Of a DNA stretch of 64,000 nucleotides, positions 45,519 through 54,648 are shown in pieces (position 1 is the stretch's first letter; each line of letters begins with the position of its first letter). The position numbers were made by a program, and so were the translations under genes. The notes below the pieces were generated by a model, which made no database searches, was not told the DNA's origin, and was given only the letters and a program-made list of their open reading frames with translations. This DNA comes from Bradyrhizobium sp. JYMT SZCCT0428 (GTDB lineage Bacteria; Pseudomonadota; Alphaproteobacteria; Rhizobiales; Xanthobacteraceae), in assembly GCF_018131075.1 (NCBI RefSeq), contig NZ_JAFCLS010000047.1, forward strand, positions 1 through 64,000, in the 5' to 3' direction.

Positions 45519-46433
45519 ATGTCCGAAGCATCAAAAGTCGACACGCCGCTGCCGTTTGAAGAACTGGCCGACGCCATCAAGAGCCATCGCTCCGTCTATG
45601 GGCACATCAGCGGGCTTCAGCTCGACCGCGCCGCCCCTGGCGAAGCCTGGTCGAGCCTGCCCTACCGCCCGGTCTTCGTCGGCGACACCGGGACTGGCGT
45701 ACTTCACGGCGGCGTTGTCACCGCGATGCTCGACGAGAGCTGCGGCATGGCGGTCCAGCTCGCGCTCGACGGCACGCGCGCGATCGCAACCCTCGACCTG
45801 CGCATCGACTATTTGAAGCCGGCAACGCCCGGCCTCGACATAAGGGCGCATGCGATCTGCTACCGCGTCACCCGCTCGATCGCCTTCGTGCGCGCAACGG
45901 CCTATCAGGAGACCGAGGACGATCCGGTCGCCACCGCAACGGCCTGCTTCATGGTCGGCGCCAACCGCACCAACATGCTCAAGGGCCGCTCGAGGGAGGA
46001 TCTCGCGCTGCCGACGCTTGAAGCGCCGGACGATCCGGCCGGCCCGTTCGCCCAAAGCCCGTTCGCGCGCGCCCTCGGCATCCGCGTCAGTGAGGACGGC
46101 ACGCTGGTGATGCCGTTCTCACAGAAGATCATCGGCAACCCGATCCTGCCCGCGATCCATGGCGGCATGACCGGCGCCTTTCTCGAAACCACCGCCATCG
46201 TCGGCGTGACGCGCGAACTCGGCGTGTCGCTGCCGAAGCCGATCGGGCTGACGATCAACTATCTGCGCTCCGGCCGCGCGCTGGACAGCTACGCCAACGT
46301 CTCGATCGTCAAGCAGGGCCGGCGCGTCGTCGCCTTCGAGGCGCAGGCCTGGCAGGACGACCGGAGCAAACCGATCGCCTCGGCGTTCGGGCATTTCATG
46401 CTGAGGCAGGCGCCCGGCGCGGACGAGGAATAG
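45519..46433 (+). CDS. Tandem hot-dog thioesterase (PaaI-like)
   Basis: A 304-residue protein made of two hot-dog domains. The first has VLHGGVVTAMLDESCGMAVQ near residue 65, the second AIHGGMTGAFLETTAIVGV near residue 210; both carry the HGG motif of the PaaI family. It is predicted to cleave acyl-CoA or aryl-acyl-CoA thioesters in the cytosol. Position after an amidase may mean both serve one degradation route, but no other pathway gene is present. Confidence 0.87.
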   Translation: MSEASKVDTPLPFEELADAIKSHRSVYGHISGLQLDRAAPGEAWSSLPYRPVFVGDTGTGVLHGGVVTAMLDESCGMAVQLALDGTRAIATLDLRIDYLKPATPGLDIRAHAICYRVTRSIAFVRATAYQETEDDPVATATACFMVGANRTNMLKGRSREDLALPTLEAPDDPAGPFAQSPFARALGIRVSEDGTLVMPFSQKIIGNPILPAIHGGMTGAFLETTAIVGVTRELGVSLPKPIGLTINYLRSGRALDSYANVSIVKQGRRVVAFEAQAWQDDRSKPIASAFGHFMLRQAPGADEE

Positions 46434-46621
46434 GCGTATCCGGGCGTTAAGCTTACGATCCAAGCAGTCATCGACAAGCGGCTACCGCCGGGCTTAAATC
46501 TGTCAGGTGCTGACCGCGGCCACACGGCATTAACGGGATGTTGATGCTCTCGCTGTTGTCTCGCCATGGTTGATGGTGGAACATTGGCGCATAGAGCGCA
46601 CTGATTTTTGAGGGAACGGTA

Positions 46622-47104
46622 TTGCTGGATCCAAAATGGGATGAGCGATTTATGCTCCTGGCGCATCATCTGGCGACCTGGAGTATCGAGAAAGGGCGGC
46701 GCGTTGGCGCCGTGATCGTCGGGCCGGATCACGAAATCCGCTCGACCGGCTTCAACGGGCTGCCGCGCGGCGTTCGCGATGACCTCGAGGAGCGCCATTC
46801 CCGCATCACCGGCGCCAAATATATCTGGAGCTGCCACGCCGAACAGAATGCGATCTTCAATGCGGCCCGCATTGGCGTCGCGCTCAAGGGCTGCACCATC
46901 TACGTTCCCTGGTTTCCCTGCGTGGAGTGCACCAAGGCCATCATCCAATGCGGCATCACGGCGCTCGTCGCCTACGCACCCGACCGGCCGAACTCGAACT
47001 GGGCCGAGGATTTCTCCATCTCCGGCCAGATGCTGAACGAAGCCAACATCGAGGTTCGGCTGATTCCCCGGCTCGCCGAACTACCTGATGCGACCGAAGA
47101 GTGA
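46622..47104 (+). CDS. Deoxycytidylate deaminase family protein
   Basis: A 160-residue zinc deaminase of the dCMP deaminase/ComEB family. Zinc ligands are in CHAEQNAIFNAARIG (His and catalytic Glu) and WFPCVECTKAIIQCGI (Cys pair). The TTG start at 46622 is preceded by GAGGGAA at 6 bp, giving MLDPKWDERFMLLA as N-terminus. It probably converts dCMP to dUMP for thymidylate synthesis. It is a single gene, convergent with the FAD oxidoreductase gene. Confidence 0.88.
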   Translation: MLDPKWDERFMLLAHHLATWSIEKGRRVGAVIVGPDHEIRSTGFNGLPRGVRDDLEERHSRITGAKYIWSCHAEQNAIFNAARIGVALKGCTIYVPWFPCVECTKAIIQCGITALVAYAPDRPNSNWAEDFSISGQMLNEANIEVRLIPRLAELPDATEE

Positions 47105-47124
47105 ATCGCAACAGGCAAAGCACG

Positions 47125-48345
47125 CTAAGCCGTAGCCCTTGAAACCGCTGCGGCGAAGATCGCGTCGACATTGTCAGGTGCAAAAAATTCGGTCGGCGAT
47201 ATCGTGCCGGCGTTCAGGCGGGCAAATCCGTCCATGGCCGCCTGGTTGCCGTGAACTGCCCCGAGCAGCTGTTGCAGCTCGGGTGGCGGAGGCTCCAGCG
47301 TTGCGAGTTCGCAGGTGAAGTCGTACATCGCCCCGACTTGCGCGTCCCGGGTGCGCTGATATTCACCCATGGCATCCTCGAATGGCCGCGCGCCCGAGAA
47401 GGACTGGTCGAGTGCGCTCGCGCAGAGTTCGGCGTCGCGGAACGCATCGAGAATGCCCTGCGCGGTAATGAAGTCCCTGTTGTAACCGGCGTCCCCCACG
47501 AGCGCCCAGCCAAGGCCATAGGGTTTGCGGAAATAGTTCGGCACCGCCGCGCCGGCAAACGGCGCTTCGCGCTTCGCGCCGCGCAGGCGCCGGGCAAAGG
47601 CCGGCGCCAGTTCGATGGTCTTCAGGTAGCTTCCCTCGATGTCCTGCTTGTTTTTTGCAAACTCCGCGTAAGGCCATCCGGCGATCACCAGCGTCAGATC
47701 GTCGTGGGTCGGCACTGCCGCGAACGCGCGCAAATCGCGGCTATAGATCTCAAGCCGGCCGTCCATAGGCAGCCCGCTCCAATAAGTGTAGTAACCCGCC
47801 AGCAAAGGCGGCTTCTCGCGGTATTGCGTGGGGTGAACCGCCTCACTCACCATCGAATGCCGGCCGTCGGCCCCGACGATGATCGCGGCGTGCTCCGTGA
47901 TGGACCCGCCCTGCCTGGATCGCCCCTTGATGCCGACTGCACGCCCGCCTTCGATAATGATCTCCTCGACCGTGAAACCCTGACGGATCTCCGCGCCGGA
48001 TTCGGCCGCGGCATCGACCAGCAGCTCGTCGAGGATCGTCCGCCGCGGACAATAGGCGAGCGGATGCTGGTCGGTGCCCGGCGTGCCGGCAATCGTGAAG
48101 GGGCCGAAGTCGAAGGCATAGGTGTGGATCGGCGGGCATCCGGTCTCCACGAGACGGTCGAGCAGCCCCCATCGCGAGACGGCAGCCACCCCGAGGGGAT
48201 GCAGAATATGCGTTGAGACGGTGTCGCTTGGGAACGATGCTCGGTCGACCGCCAGCACCCGATAGCCTTTGCGGGCCAGCAGCATCGCGGTTGGGGAACC
48301 GGCGCAGCGCGCACCCACGACAATCACATCGAATGCCTTGGCCAT
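47125..48345 (-). CDS. FAD-dependent oxidoreductase, geranylgeranyl-reductase/monooxygenase-like
   Basis: A 406-residue class A flavoprotein. The dinucleotide motif is FDVIVVGARCAGSPTAMLLARK, of which VGARCAG replaces the usual GxGxxG; the second FAD motif AIIVGADGRHS and the third LVGDAGYNRDFITAQGILDA are intact. Related proteins reduce prenyl chains or hydroxylate small aromatics. GGGAGATTTCG precedes the ATG. It is divergent from an AraC-family regulator across 164 bp, so that regulator probably controls it. Confidence 0.85.
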   Translation of the reverse strand: MAKAFDVIVVGARCAGSPTAMLLARKGYRVLAVDRASFPSDTVSTHILHPLGVAAVSRWGLLDRLVETGCPPIHTYAFDFGPFTIAGTPGTDQHPLAYCPRRTILDELLVDAAAESGAEIRQGFTVEEIIIEGGRAVGIKGRSRQGGSITEHAAIIVGADGRHSMVSEAVHPTQYREKPPLLAGYYTYWSGLPMDGRLEIYSRDLRAFAAVPTHDDLTLVIAGWPYAEFAKNKQDIEGSYLKTIELAPAFARRLRGAKREAPFAGAAVPNYFRKPYGLGWALVGDAGYNRDFITAQGILDAFRDAELCASALDQSFSGARPFEDAMGEYQRTRDAQVGAMYDFTCELATLEPPPPELQQLLGAVHGNQAAMDGFARLNAGTISPTEFFAPDNVDAIFAAAVSRATA

Positions 48346-48509
48346 CGAAATCTCCCTCAGTGTGCGCGCGGGCCGTTTGCCGCATGGCTAACGGGCAGCG
48401 ACGCTTACGTGCAGGAGTTCATGATTACAGAGCTTCAAATTCCAAACTTTGCCGGAAATCCGTGCTTCTTTGCTGCGGTGAAAGTTCCGCCGTCGGCCGG
48501 AGCAAGCAA

Positions 48510-49481
48510 ATGGATGCCTTATCGGAAGCCCTTGCGTCGGTGCGTATGACCGGCGCGATCTTCTATCATGCGGAGTGCACCGCGCCGTGGGGGTTCAGCG
48601 TGCCGCATTTGCAGGACGTCGCCCACGTGCTTGCCCCCGGGACGGAGCGACTGGTCAGCTATCATCTGGTCACCGACGGGAATGCCGTCGTGCGCTTCCC
48701 GGGCGCTGAAGACATCGGCATCACCGCAGGCGACATCCTGATTATCCCCCACGGCGATGCCCACACGGTTTCGAACGGCTCGCCATCAACCCTGATCGAC
48801 AGCGGCGTCTCGCTCGCCGAATTCCTGGCGGGCGATCAGACCACGATGCAATTGGGCGGCGGCGGCGAGATGACCCGATTTGTCTGCGGATATTTCGGCT
48901 GCGAGCGGCATGCAGACCGGCTTTTCCTTGCCGGCCTGCCGCTGATGATCAAGATCAATCTTCGCGGCGACCCGGCCGGCGAATGGCTGGAGAGTTCGGT
49001 TCGTCACCTGGTGTCCCAGGCCGGGTCGGCACGGCCGGGACAATCGGTGCTCCTCTCCAAGATGGCAGAGGCGCTCTTCATCGAGACCATTCGCCGCTAC
49101 ATGGAGGCATTGCCGCCGGAGCAGACCGGCTGGCTTGCGGGCGCGCGCGATGCGGTCGTCGGCGGCGCGCTGGCGCTTCTGCACCGCAAGCCCCGGCATC
49201 ACTGGACGCTGGACGAACTTGCCGCCGAGGTCGCGACCTCGCGCTCGGTTCTCACCGAGAGGTTTTCCCGCTTCCTCGGCGAACCGCCACTGACGTACCT
49301 CGCGCGCTGGCGATTGCAGCTGGCTGCAAGGATGCTGCAGACGTCGCGGGACGCGGTGCTTCAGGTGGCGTCGGAGGTCGGGTATGATTCAGAATCGGCC
49401 TTCAATCGCGCATTCAAGCGCGAATTCGGCGTTCCACCGGGGCAATTCCGGCGGTCGGTCTCCCGATCGCATCAACCGTGA
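48510..49481 (+). CDS. AraC-family transcriptional regulator with cupin sensor
   Basis: A 323-residue regulator. An N-terminal cupin-like domain (about 20-210; AECTAPWGFSVPHL, YHLVTDGNAVVRF, ITAGDILIIPHGDAHTV) precedes the double helix-turn-helix DNA-binding domain (WTLDELAAEVATSRSVLTERF and VLQVASEVGYDSESAFNRAF, ending FGVPPGQFR). ATG 48510 has GGAG 8 bp upstream; the frame extends to 48213 inside the divergent gene but without RBS. The effector is unknown. It is divergent from the FAD oxidoreductase, its likely target. Confidence 0.9.
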   Translation: MDALSEALASVRMTGAIFYHAECTAPWGFSVPHLQDVAHVLAPGTERLVSYHLVTDGNAVVRFPGAEDIGITAGDILIIPHGDAHTVSNGSPSTLIDSGVSLAEFLAGDQTTMQLGGGGEMTRFVCGYFGCERHADRLFLAGLPLMIKINLRGDPAGEWLESSVRHLVSQAGSARPGQSVLLSKMAEALFIETIRRYMEALPPEQTGWLAGARDAVVGGALALLHRKPRHHWTLDELAAEVATSRSVLTERFSRFLGEPPLTYLARWRLQLAARMLQTSRDAVLQVASEVGYDSESAFNRAFKREFGVPPGQFRRSVSRSHQP

Positions 49482-49524
49482 TGGTACAATAAACGAATCC
49501 ATAATAACTCCCGCACGGCGCGGG

Positions 49525-50301
49525 CTACGTCGCCCCTTCGTCGGGAATGTTCAGCACCACACCGCACGCCTTGCAGTGCACGGCATCGCTGTCATGGCGC
49601 TGCAGGCCGCAGGACGGGCAGGGAAAACGTACCTTGCTCGGAGACAGCAGCGCGCGAGCGAGATTGAAGAACAGCGTCACGCCGAAGATCATGATCACGA
49701 CCGTAATCATGCGGCCGAGCGTTCCGCGCAGGGTGATATCGCCAAAGCCGGTCGTCGTCAGCGCCGTGACGGTGAAATACAGCGCGTCGGCGTAGTTCGT
49801 GATCTGGTCGTTGCGAAACTTCTGGGTCTCGTAGACGATCGCGGTCATCACGAAAATGAATACCGCAAGATTGGTGACGGCAAAGATCACTTCCTCGTTG
49901 CGCCGGAAGAACGTGCTGTCGCCGCGCAACCGGGTCAGCATCTGAACCTCGCGCAGCAGCCGCAATGTACGCAGGATGCGCAGAAAGCCGCCCGCTTCTC
50001 CCGCCAGCGGAGCCAGGAACGAGGCGATCGCGATCAGGTCGGTCCAGGTCGAAATGCGGGTAAAGGCGCGCAGCGGACGCCGGTTGATGAACAGGCGCGC
50101 GGCGAAATCGGCCAGGATCACCACGCCGAACAGGACGTCGATCGTTTCGACGATCTCGTTTGGCGGCAGGAACGACGTCACGACGATGAACAGCACCGTG
50201 ACGATGTCGAACGCCAGCAGCGCGTAGCGAAAACGGACGCCGGTTGGCGTGTCGCCTTCGTAAAGCTCGCGAATGCTTTTTTTGAGTGAGCCGAGGGTCA
50301 T
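49525..50301 (-). CDS. Voltage-sensor K+ channel with a C-terminal zinc ribbon
   Basis: A 258-residue ion-channel subunit. The S4-like helix GFLRILRTLRLLREVQ carries Arg at every third position. The pore loop VTALTTTGFGDITLRG gives a TTTGFGD selectivity filter, a GFG variant of the GYG potassium filter. After the last helix (MITVVIMIFGVTLFFNL) a tail of about 45 residues contains CPSC near residue 228 and CKAC near 243, a likely zinc ribbon. The channel is convergent with the AraC gene and separate from the MFS gene 63 bp upstream on the same strand. Confidence 0.88.
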   Translation of the reverse strand: MTLGSLKKSIRELYEGDTPTGVRFRYALLAFDIVTVLFIVVTSFLPPNEIVETIDVLFGVVILADFAARLFINRRPLRAFTRISTWTDLIAIASFLAPLAGEAGGFLRILRTLRLLREVQMLTRLRGDSTFFRRNEEVIFAVTNLAVFIFVMTAIVYETQKFRNDQITNYADALYFTVTALTTTGFGDITLRGTLGRMITVVIMIFGVTLFFNLARALLSPSKVRFPCPSCGLQRHDSDAVHCKACGVVLNIPDEGAT

Positions 50302-50364
50302 GGCCGCATGTTCACAGGTTTGCCCGCATCATTGCAAGCTATGAACGGCGCCACGCCGCTAACA

Positions 50365-51645
50365 TCACGCCGCCGCCCGGGCGCGCATTTCGTCGCTGGG
50401 CCTGACGTCCTGCGAGCGGCTGTAGATCGCAACGGCCGTGATCAGCACCACGGTGAGCACGCCGAACAGCGCGCGGTAGGCGGTCTCGGAGCGGGCGCCA
50501 TCGGCGAGCGGCTCGAACCCGCCGACGATGATGCCCGACAATGTCTGCATGCAGGCGACGCCCAGCATCACGGCGGTGTTGATGGTCGCAATGCCGCGCC
50601 CGATCAGCCGGTCCGGGAAGATGCCGCGGCCGTGCGTCATCACCATGGTGCTGGAGGCACTGAAGAAACCGATGGCGACGATGGCGCCGACGGGCACCCA
50701 GACTGGCGGGCGGGAAGCGAGCGCCAGCGTCGCAAGCATGGATATGGTCACCATGGTGCCGCCGATGGCGATCCATTTGCGCGTGTCGAGCACGCGGTCC
50801 AGGGGGCCGAAGGCGACGATGCCGAGCTGGTAGGTGATCACGGCTGCCAGCAGCACGTTGCCGGCCTCGATCGGGCTCATGCCATGCACTTCGCGCAGGA
50901 ACGAGCCGCCCCACAGGCCCTGCACGGTGAAGGTGCAGGCATAGTTGCAGAAATTCATCGCCAGGATCGGCCTCAGGCGCGGGTTGCCCAGCACCTCGAT
51001 CAGGCCTTGCAGCATCTGGCGTGGCGGCTCCGGGGTGCGGTCGAGAAAGGGGTGGCCGGGCGGCGCGTCGCGCACCACCAGCCACACGGCGATGGTAGCG
51101 AGTGCGATGAAGACGACGACCGCGCCGAACACGGTGCGCCAGCCGACGGCCTCCGAGGCCCATGCCAGCGGCGTGGTGGCGAAGAGATTACCGAGCAGTC
51201 CGATCGACAGCACCATGGCGGTGAGCGTGGAGAAGCGATCCGGTGGAAACCAGCGCGAGATCACCACCATGCTGCCGATCAGCATGACGCCGAAGCCGGC
51301 GCCCATCAGGATGCGGCCGGTAAGCAGAACCGGCCAGCTCGGCGCCAGCGTGAAGATCGCAGCGCCCGTGGTGGCGAGGATCAGCATGCTAGCCACGGTG
51401 CGCCGCGGGCCGAAATGGTCGAACAGAAGGCCGCAGGGGATCTGCATCGCGGCGAAGCCGAAAAAGAACGCGCCGGTCAGCGCGCCCAAGGCTTCCGGTC
51501 CGATGGCGAGGTCGCGCATCAGGTCGAGGCCGATGGTGACGTTGGCGGCGCGGAAAAAATGACTGGCGACATAGGCCGTGGCCAAGGTCGCGACGATGAT
51601 CAGGCCCCGGCGGTGGGCAAAAGGGCGCCGCAACGCGGAGCTCAT
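50365..51645 (-). CDS. Major facilitator superfamily transporter
   Basis: A 426-residue carrier with twelve predicted membrane helices. The typical loop 2-3 signature appears as LLFDHFGPRRTVASM, and related glycine-rich helices (LMGAGFGVMLIGSMV) follow. The family resembles nitrate/nitrite- or sugar-phosphate-type MFS carriers, but the substrate cannot be assigned. The gap to the next gene on the right (336 bp) holds a palindromic repeat at 51789-51891 and nothing else I recognise. Confidence 0.87.
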   Translation of the reverse strand: MSSALRRPFAHRRGLIIVATLATAYVASHFFRAANVTIGLDLMRDLAIGPEALGALTGAFFFGFAAMQIPCGLLFDHFGPRRTVASMLILATTGAAIFTLAPSWPVLLTGRILMGAGFGVMLIGSMVVISRWFPPDRFSTLTAMVLSIGLLGNLFATTPLAWASEAVGWRTVFGAVVVFIALATIAVWLVVRDAPPGHPFLDRTPEPPRQMLQGLIEVLGNPRLRPILAMNFCNYACTFTVQGLWGGSFLREVHGMSPIEAGNVLLAAVITYQLGIVAFGPLDRVLDTRKWIAIGGTMVTISMLATLALASRPPVWVPVGAIVAIGFFSASSTMVMTHGRGIFPDRLIGRGIATINTAVMLGVACMQTLSGIIVGGFEPLADGARSETAYRALFGVLTVVLITAVAIYSRSQDVRPSDEMRARAAA

Positions 51646-51788
51646 CGACTGGGGGGTATCCCTCTTGTTGTTTGTTGCCTGGCAGGCGTTTCCAATGACC
51701 GAGCCTATGCGGCCTTGGCGGGCAGTTCAAGGTTGGGGCTGATGGCTGAGCGGGCGTCTCTGCTGCAGCGCATTATTCCAATAGGGTT

Positions 51789-51891
51789 GTCATTCCGGGG
51801 CGATGCGCAGCATCGAACCCGGAATCCATCGAGCAACGGTCGACGCCGTTGAATGGATTCCGGGCTCACGCTTCGCGCGCCCCGGAATGAC
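51789..51891. repeat. REP-like inverted repeat
   Basis: GTCATTCCGGGGCG and CGCCCCGGAATGAC are perfect inverted arms, with GGAATCCAT and ATGGATTCC pairing inside. It lies in the divergent gap between the MFS gene and the Bug gene. Confidence 0.78.
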
Positions 51892-51981
51892 GGAAGATCT
51901 GCCGATGGGCGCGCCGGGCTTGCGGTGAAACAAGGCCACCCATAAGAACGTGGATCGACATCGCTGGGGGGAGGCAATCGG

Positions 51982-52989
51982 GTGGTTAAGCTCTCACATC
52001 GTCGCAACATCATGAATGCCGTGATCACCTTTGCATCTGCCATCGCCTTCGCAGGCCCGCTGGCGGCAAGCGCGGCCGTGCATGCCGCCGAGTTTCCATC
52101 GCGCAGCATCACGCTCATTGTCCCCTACCCGGCCGGCGGCGGCGTCGACGCCATGGCGCGCGTGGTGGCGCAAAAACTGTCCGATGCGTTCCGCCAGACC
52201 GTGACCGTCGACAACCGCGGCGGCGGCGGCGGAACCATCGGCACCCGCGCCGTGGCGCGCGCCGCGCCTGATGGCTACACGCTGCTGCTGGGCCACACCG
52301 GGACGCTGTCGATCAACCCCAGCCTCTACACCAAGCTCGGCATGGATCCGCGCAAGGATTTTGCGCCGATCGGCCTCGTCGCATCGATGCCGGTCGCCCT
52401 GCTCGCGCATCCGTCGTTCTCAGCCAAGACGGTTGCTGAAACGATCGCGCTTGCGAAAAAGGAGCCGGGCAAACTCAATATCGGGACGTCGCCGGTCGGC
52501 ACCGGCGGCTACATGTGCGCGGAACTGTTCAAGGCCGAATCCGGTATCGAGGCCGCTATCATTCCCTACAAGGGCACGGCGCCGGTGATGAACGACCTGC
52601 TCGGCGGCCATGTGCCGGTCGCGTTCGGCGTGCTGCCGCCGGCGCTCGGCAATATCGCGGCCGGACAGCTCCGCGCCATCGCCGTCACCAGCAAGCAGCG
52701 CTTCTCGCTGCTGCCTGACGTGCCGACATTCGACGAGTCCGGGATGCCCGGCTTCGAAGCCGTGCTGCATTACGGGCTGCTGGCGCCATCAGGCACGCCG
52801 CCCGACATCGTCGAACTCCTCAGCGCCGAGCTGCGCAAACTTGTCAGCGATCCGGAGGTGCAGAAACGCATCCGCCTCGAAGGCGGCGATCCCCTGGCCT
52901 CGACGCCGGCCGAATATGCCGACGATATCGACAAGGAAGAGAAGAAGTGGAGCAAGCTCGTGCACCAGCTCGGGCTGAAGGTGGAATAG
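51982..52989 (+). CDS. Bug-family solute-binding receptor
   Basis: A 335-residue periplasmic receptor. The GTG at 51982 follows GGGGGGAGG; ATG 52012 is an alternative. The signal peptide ends near AAVHAAE. The family block ITLIVPYPAGGGVDAMARVV and the second block IPYKGTAPVMNDLLGGHVPVAF are present, and the C-terminus is ADDIDKEEKKWSKLVHQ then LGLKVE. A decayed copy of this C-terminal coding end lies at 54649-54708. No transporter subunit is adjacent, as is usual for Bug genes. Confidence 0.93.
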   Translation: MVKLSHRRNIMNAVITFASAIAFAGPLAASAAVHAAEFPSRSITLIVPYPAGGGVDAMARVVAQKLSDAFRQTVTVDNRGGGGGTIGTRAVARAAPDGYTLLLGHTGTLSINPSLYTKLGMDPRKDFAPIGLVASMPVALLAHPSFSAKTVAETIALAKKEPGKLNIGTSPVGTGGYMCAELFKAESGIEAAIIPYKGTAPVMNDLLGGHVPVAFGVLPPALGNIAAGQLRAIAVTSKQRFSLLPDVPTFDESGMPGFEAVLHYGLLAPSGTPPDIVELLSAELRKLVSDPEVQKRIRLEGGDPLASTPAEYADDIDKEEKKWSKLVHQLGLKVE

Positions 52990-53214
52990 CGTGGAGGACG
53001 TCTCCCTTGCCGACCGACGTGATCGGCCGGCCCTCCTCCTCCTCGACCCATCCCGTAGAAGGCGCTGCTTGTTGCTGGGGCCGTAGGTCGGAGCCTTTAT
53101 GCTCAAGTATTTATTCTTCAGCGTTTTGAAATGACAGTTTGCACCGGTCTGCGTTTGGACCGTGTGCATCGTGCAGGACAATTTGCAGTAGCTGGCTCAG
53201 CACGTATTATTACG

Positions 53215-53232
53215 AGCGCCCTGCGGGGCGCT
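53215..53232. other. GC-rich hairpin in non-coding accessory DNA
   Basis: AGCGCCC and GGGCGCT pair around TGCG and are followed by TGTTC, too weak a U-tract for a confident terminator. It lies in the 784-bp stretch 52990-53773, which otherwise shows no gene I would defend. Confidence 0.4.
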
Positions 53233-53573
53233 TGTTCACGTCCGGCCCAGGTTAGTAACTTATAGCAGTATGAGACCTAGACAACCTGTGCAATTAATTG
53301 CAGCGGAAGCGTTGGCCTAGTTCTGTACCGCGCGTCGATTCACGGATTGCACTTGAGGACCATCGGTGCAAACTCATTCCCAGAAATGGCAAAGATAGCC
53401 CGAATCGAGGGTCCGGGTCAGAGGAGTCGGAAGTTCTAATCCTTTGAGTCGGAGTGGTGCGGTACAACAATTAGCATGACTATTGCATTGCGTGCCCTGA
53501 ACAAGAGATGGCAGTGTGAAGTGGACGCAGATACTCAAGCCGGTGGAAAGTCAAAGAGAATCAACGCTCTTGA

Positions 53574-53597
53574 GGGGCGGAATGCAGGTTCCGCCCC
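53574..53597. other. Perfect 9-bp-stem hairpin
   Basis: GGGGCGGAA and TTCCGCCCC pair around TGCAGG, followed by TTG. It lies 177 bp upstream of the small gene at 53774 and may be a remnant terminator or a protein-binding site. Confidence 0.45.
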
Positions 53598-53773
53598 TTG
53601 TCGGAAGCCAGAGAAATGGCGACTTTAGGTGGTATAGTTCGGACTTGTTGAAACAGTACCAAGTGTTAACGCGTTTCAAGTTAAGCCTGTGGTTCAAGGC
53701 TTACTTTTAACGTCGATTTTAACCATCCGTGCTTAAGGTGGTTTGCAGCTAACCTTCTTATGAGGTCAGGAAA

Positions 53774-54049
53774 ATGGCGAAGGCAAAACTACCCGTGAGG
53801 GTAGACGATGTTGCTCGGCCTGAATCTGAGCCAACTCGTGAAAGAGAGCGTGATTCAGACTTGGTCGAGGTTATTAAGCGGGCCAAAGCGCTTAGAGAAA
53901 GCTATGGGCCGCTGTTGGGGGCTTGGTTGTTAGATCGTGCCGTGAGGGCCGCGACGGGTCGTCGATCCTTTCTGTGGAAGGGGTTGGCTTTGGTTGGGAC
54001 TGTGGTCGGGGGACTGGCGCTGAAGTACGGACTCCCACCGATTGGGTGA
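53774..54049 (+). CDS. Small protein with a C-terminal hydrophobic segment
   Basis: A 91-residue protein. The N-terminal half is highly charged (ESEPTRERERDSDLVEVIKR), and the C-terminal 25 residues are hydrophobic with GLALVGTVVGGLALKYGL, a probable tail anchor. AGGTCAGGAAA precedes the ATG. It ends 12 bp before the HEPN-like gene, and both appear to form one unit. I do not recognise the family. It could be an antitoxin-like or membrane-targeting partner, which is inference. Confidence 0.65.
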   Translation: MAKAKLPVRVDDVARPESEPTRERERDSDLVEVIKRAKALRESYGPLLGAWLLDRAVRAATGRRSFLWKGLALVGTVVGGLALKYGLPPIG

Positions 54050-54061
54050 GGTGATGAAGTC

Positions 54062-54499
54062 ATGGATAGTGAATTGGAAGCTGAAGTCTATAAGGCGATC
54101 GGGCGTTTTATTTTCTGGTTCTCGAAACTCGAAGGCTATTTGAAGGCTCACATAGTCGGGCTTCTCGATTTGGAGCGCGACATCTTCGACGCGGTCGTGA
54201 GCCCGTACGACTTTTCAACGATGTGTAAGGTTCTCGAAAAACTCATGCTCGCAAAGAAACTAGCCGAGCCAAACGCGCTCTCGAAGTATTTCAGCAAGTG
54301 CAGGAGCATAAATGACCAGCGCGTGAGAGTTGCACACGGTGATTGGACTCTTACGGGAGCACGCCATGTTGCACGGGGAAAACTTGAAGCGGAGATTTAC
54401 TTCGCAACCCCGGAAGATCTGAACAAGCACGCAGCGACTTGTCAGGAATTGATCCGAGAGTTCATTCGACTCGTTAACCGGAGCGACAAAGGCCCCTAA
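54062..54499 (+). CDS. HEPN-like small protein, possible RNase
   Basis: A 145-residue, mainly helical protein. Helix 1 reads AIGRFIFWFSKLEGYLKAHI and a later helix carries DQRVRVAHGDW, in which RVRVAH fits the R-x4-H core of HEPN ribonucleases. Many HEPN proteins are toxins or nucleic-acid-targeting effectors paired with a small partner gene. Here a 91-residue gene precedes it by 12 bp. The base composition is AT-richer than nearby core genes. The HEPN assignment is by motif and helix pattern only. Confidence 0.6.
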   Translation: MDSELEAEVYKAIGRFIFWFSKLEGYLKAHIVGLLDLERDIFDAVVSPYDFSTMCKVLEKLMLAKKLAEPNALSKYFSKCRSINDQRVRVAHGDWTLTGARHVARGKLEAEIYFATPEDLNKHAATCQELIREFIRLVNRSDKGP

Positions 54500-54648
54500 A
54501 TGAGGCTCTCATTTCATTCACACTTAATGGATCGAGCTGTCTTGGACGATGTGGGAGTCAGAGCTGAAAAGGCTCTTCGCGGGGTTGGCTTGTCCTCTGG
54601 AAGCCCATCTTCGCAACGCCCACAATGAGCGCGGGGGGACGGCGGAAA

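Noticed and set aside
53161-53340. Possible integrase attachment site or tRNA fragment right of the Bug gene
   Set aside because: I found no cloverleaf or tRNA 3' end and no integrase gene in the segment; the Bug-tail duplication is the only supported junction signal.
53516-53710. A 64-residue rightward reading frame in the accessory gap
   Set aside because: It starts at a GTG without a clear ribbon of purines upstream, spans a perfect hairpin, and its translation shows no domain or low-complexity sign of a real protein.
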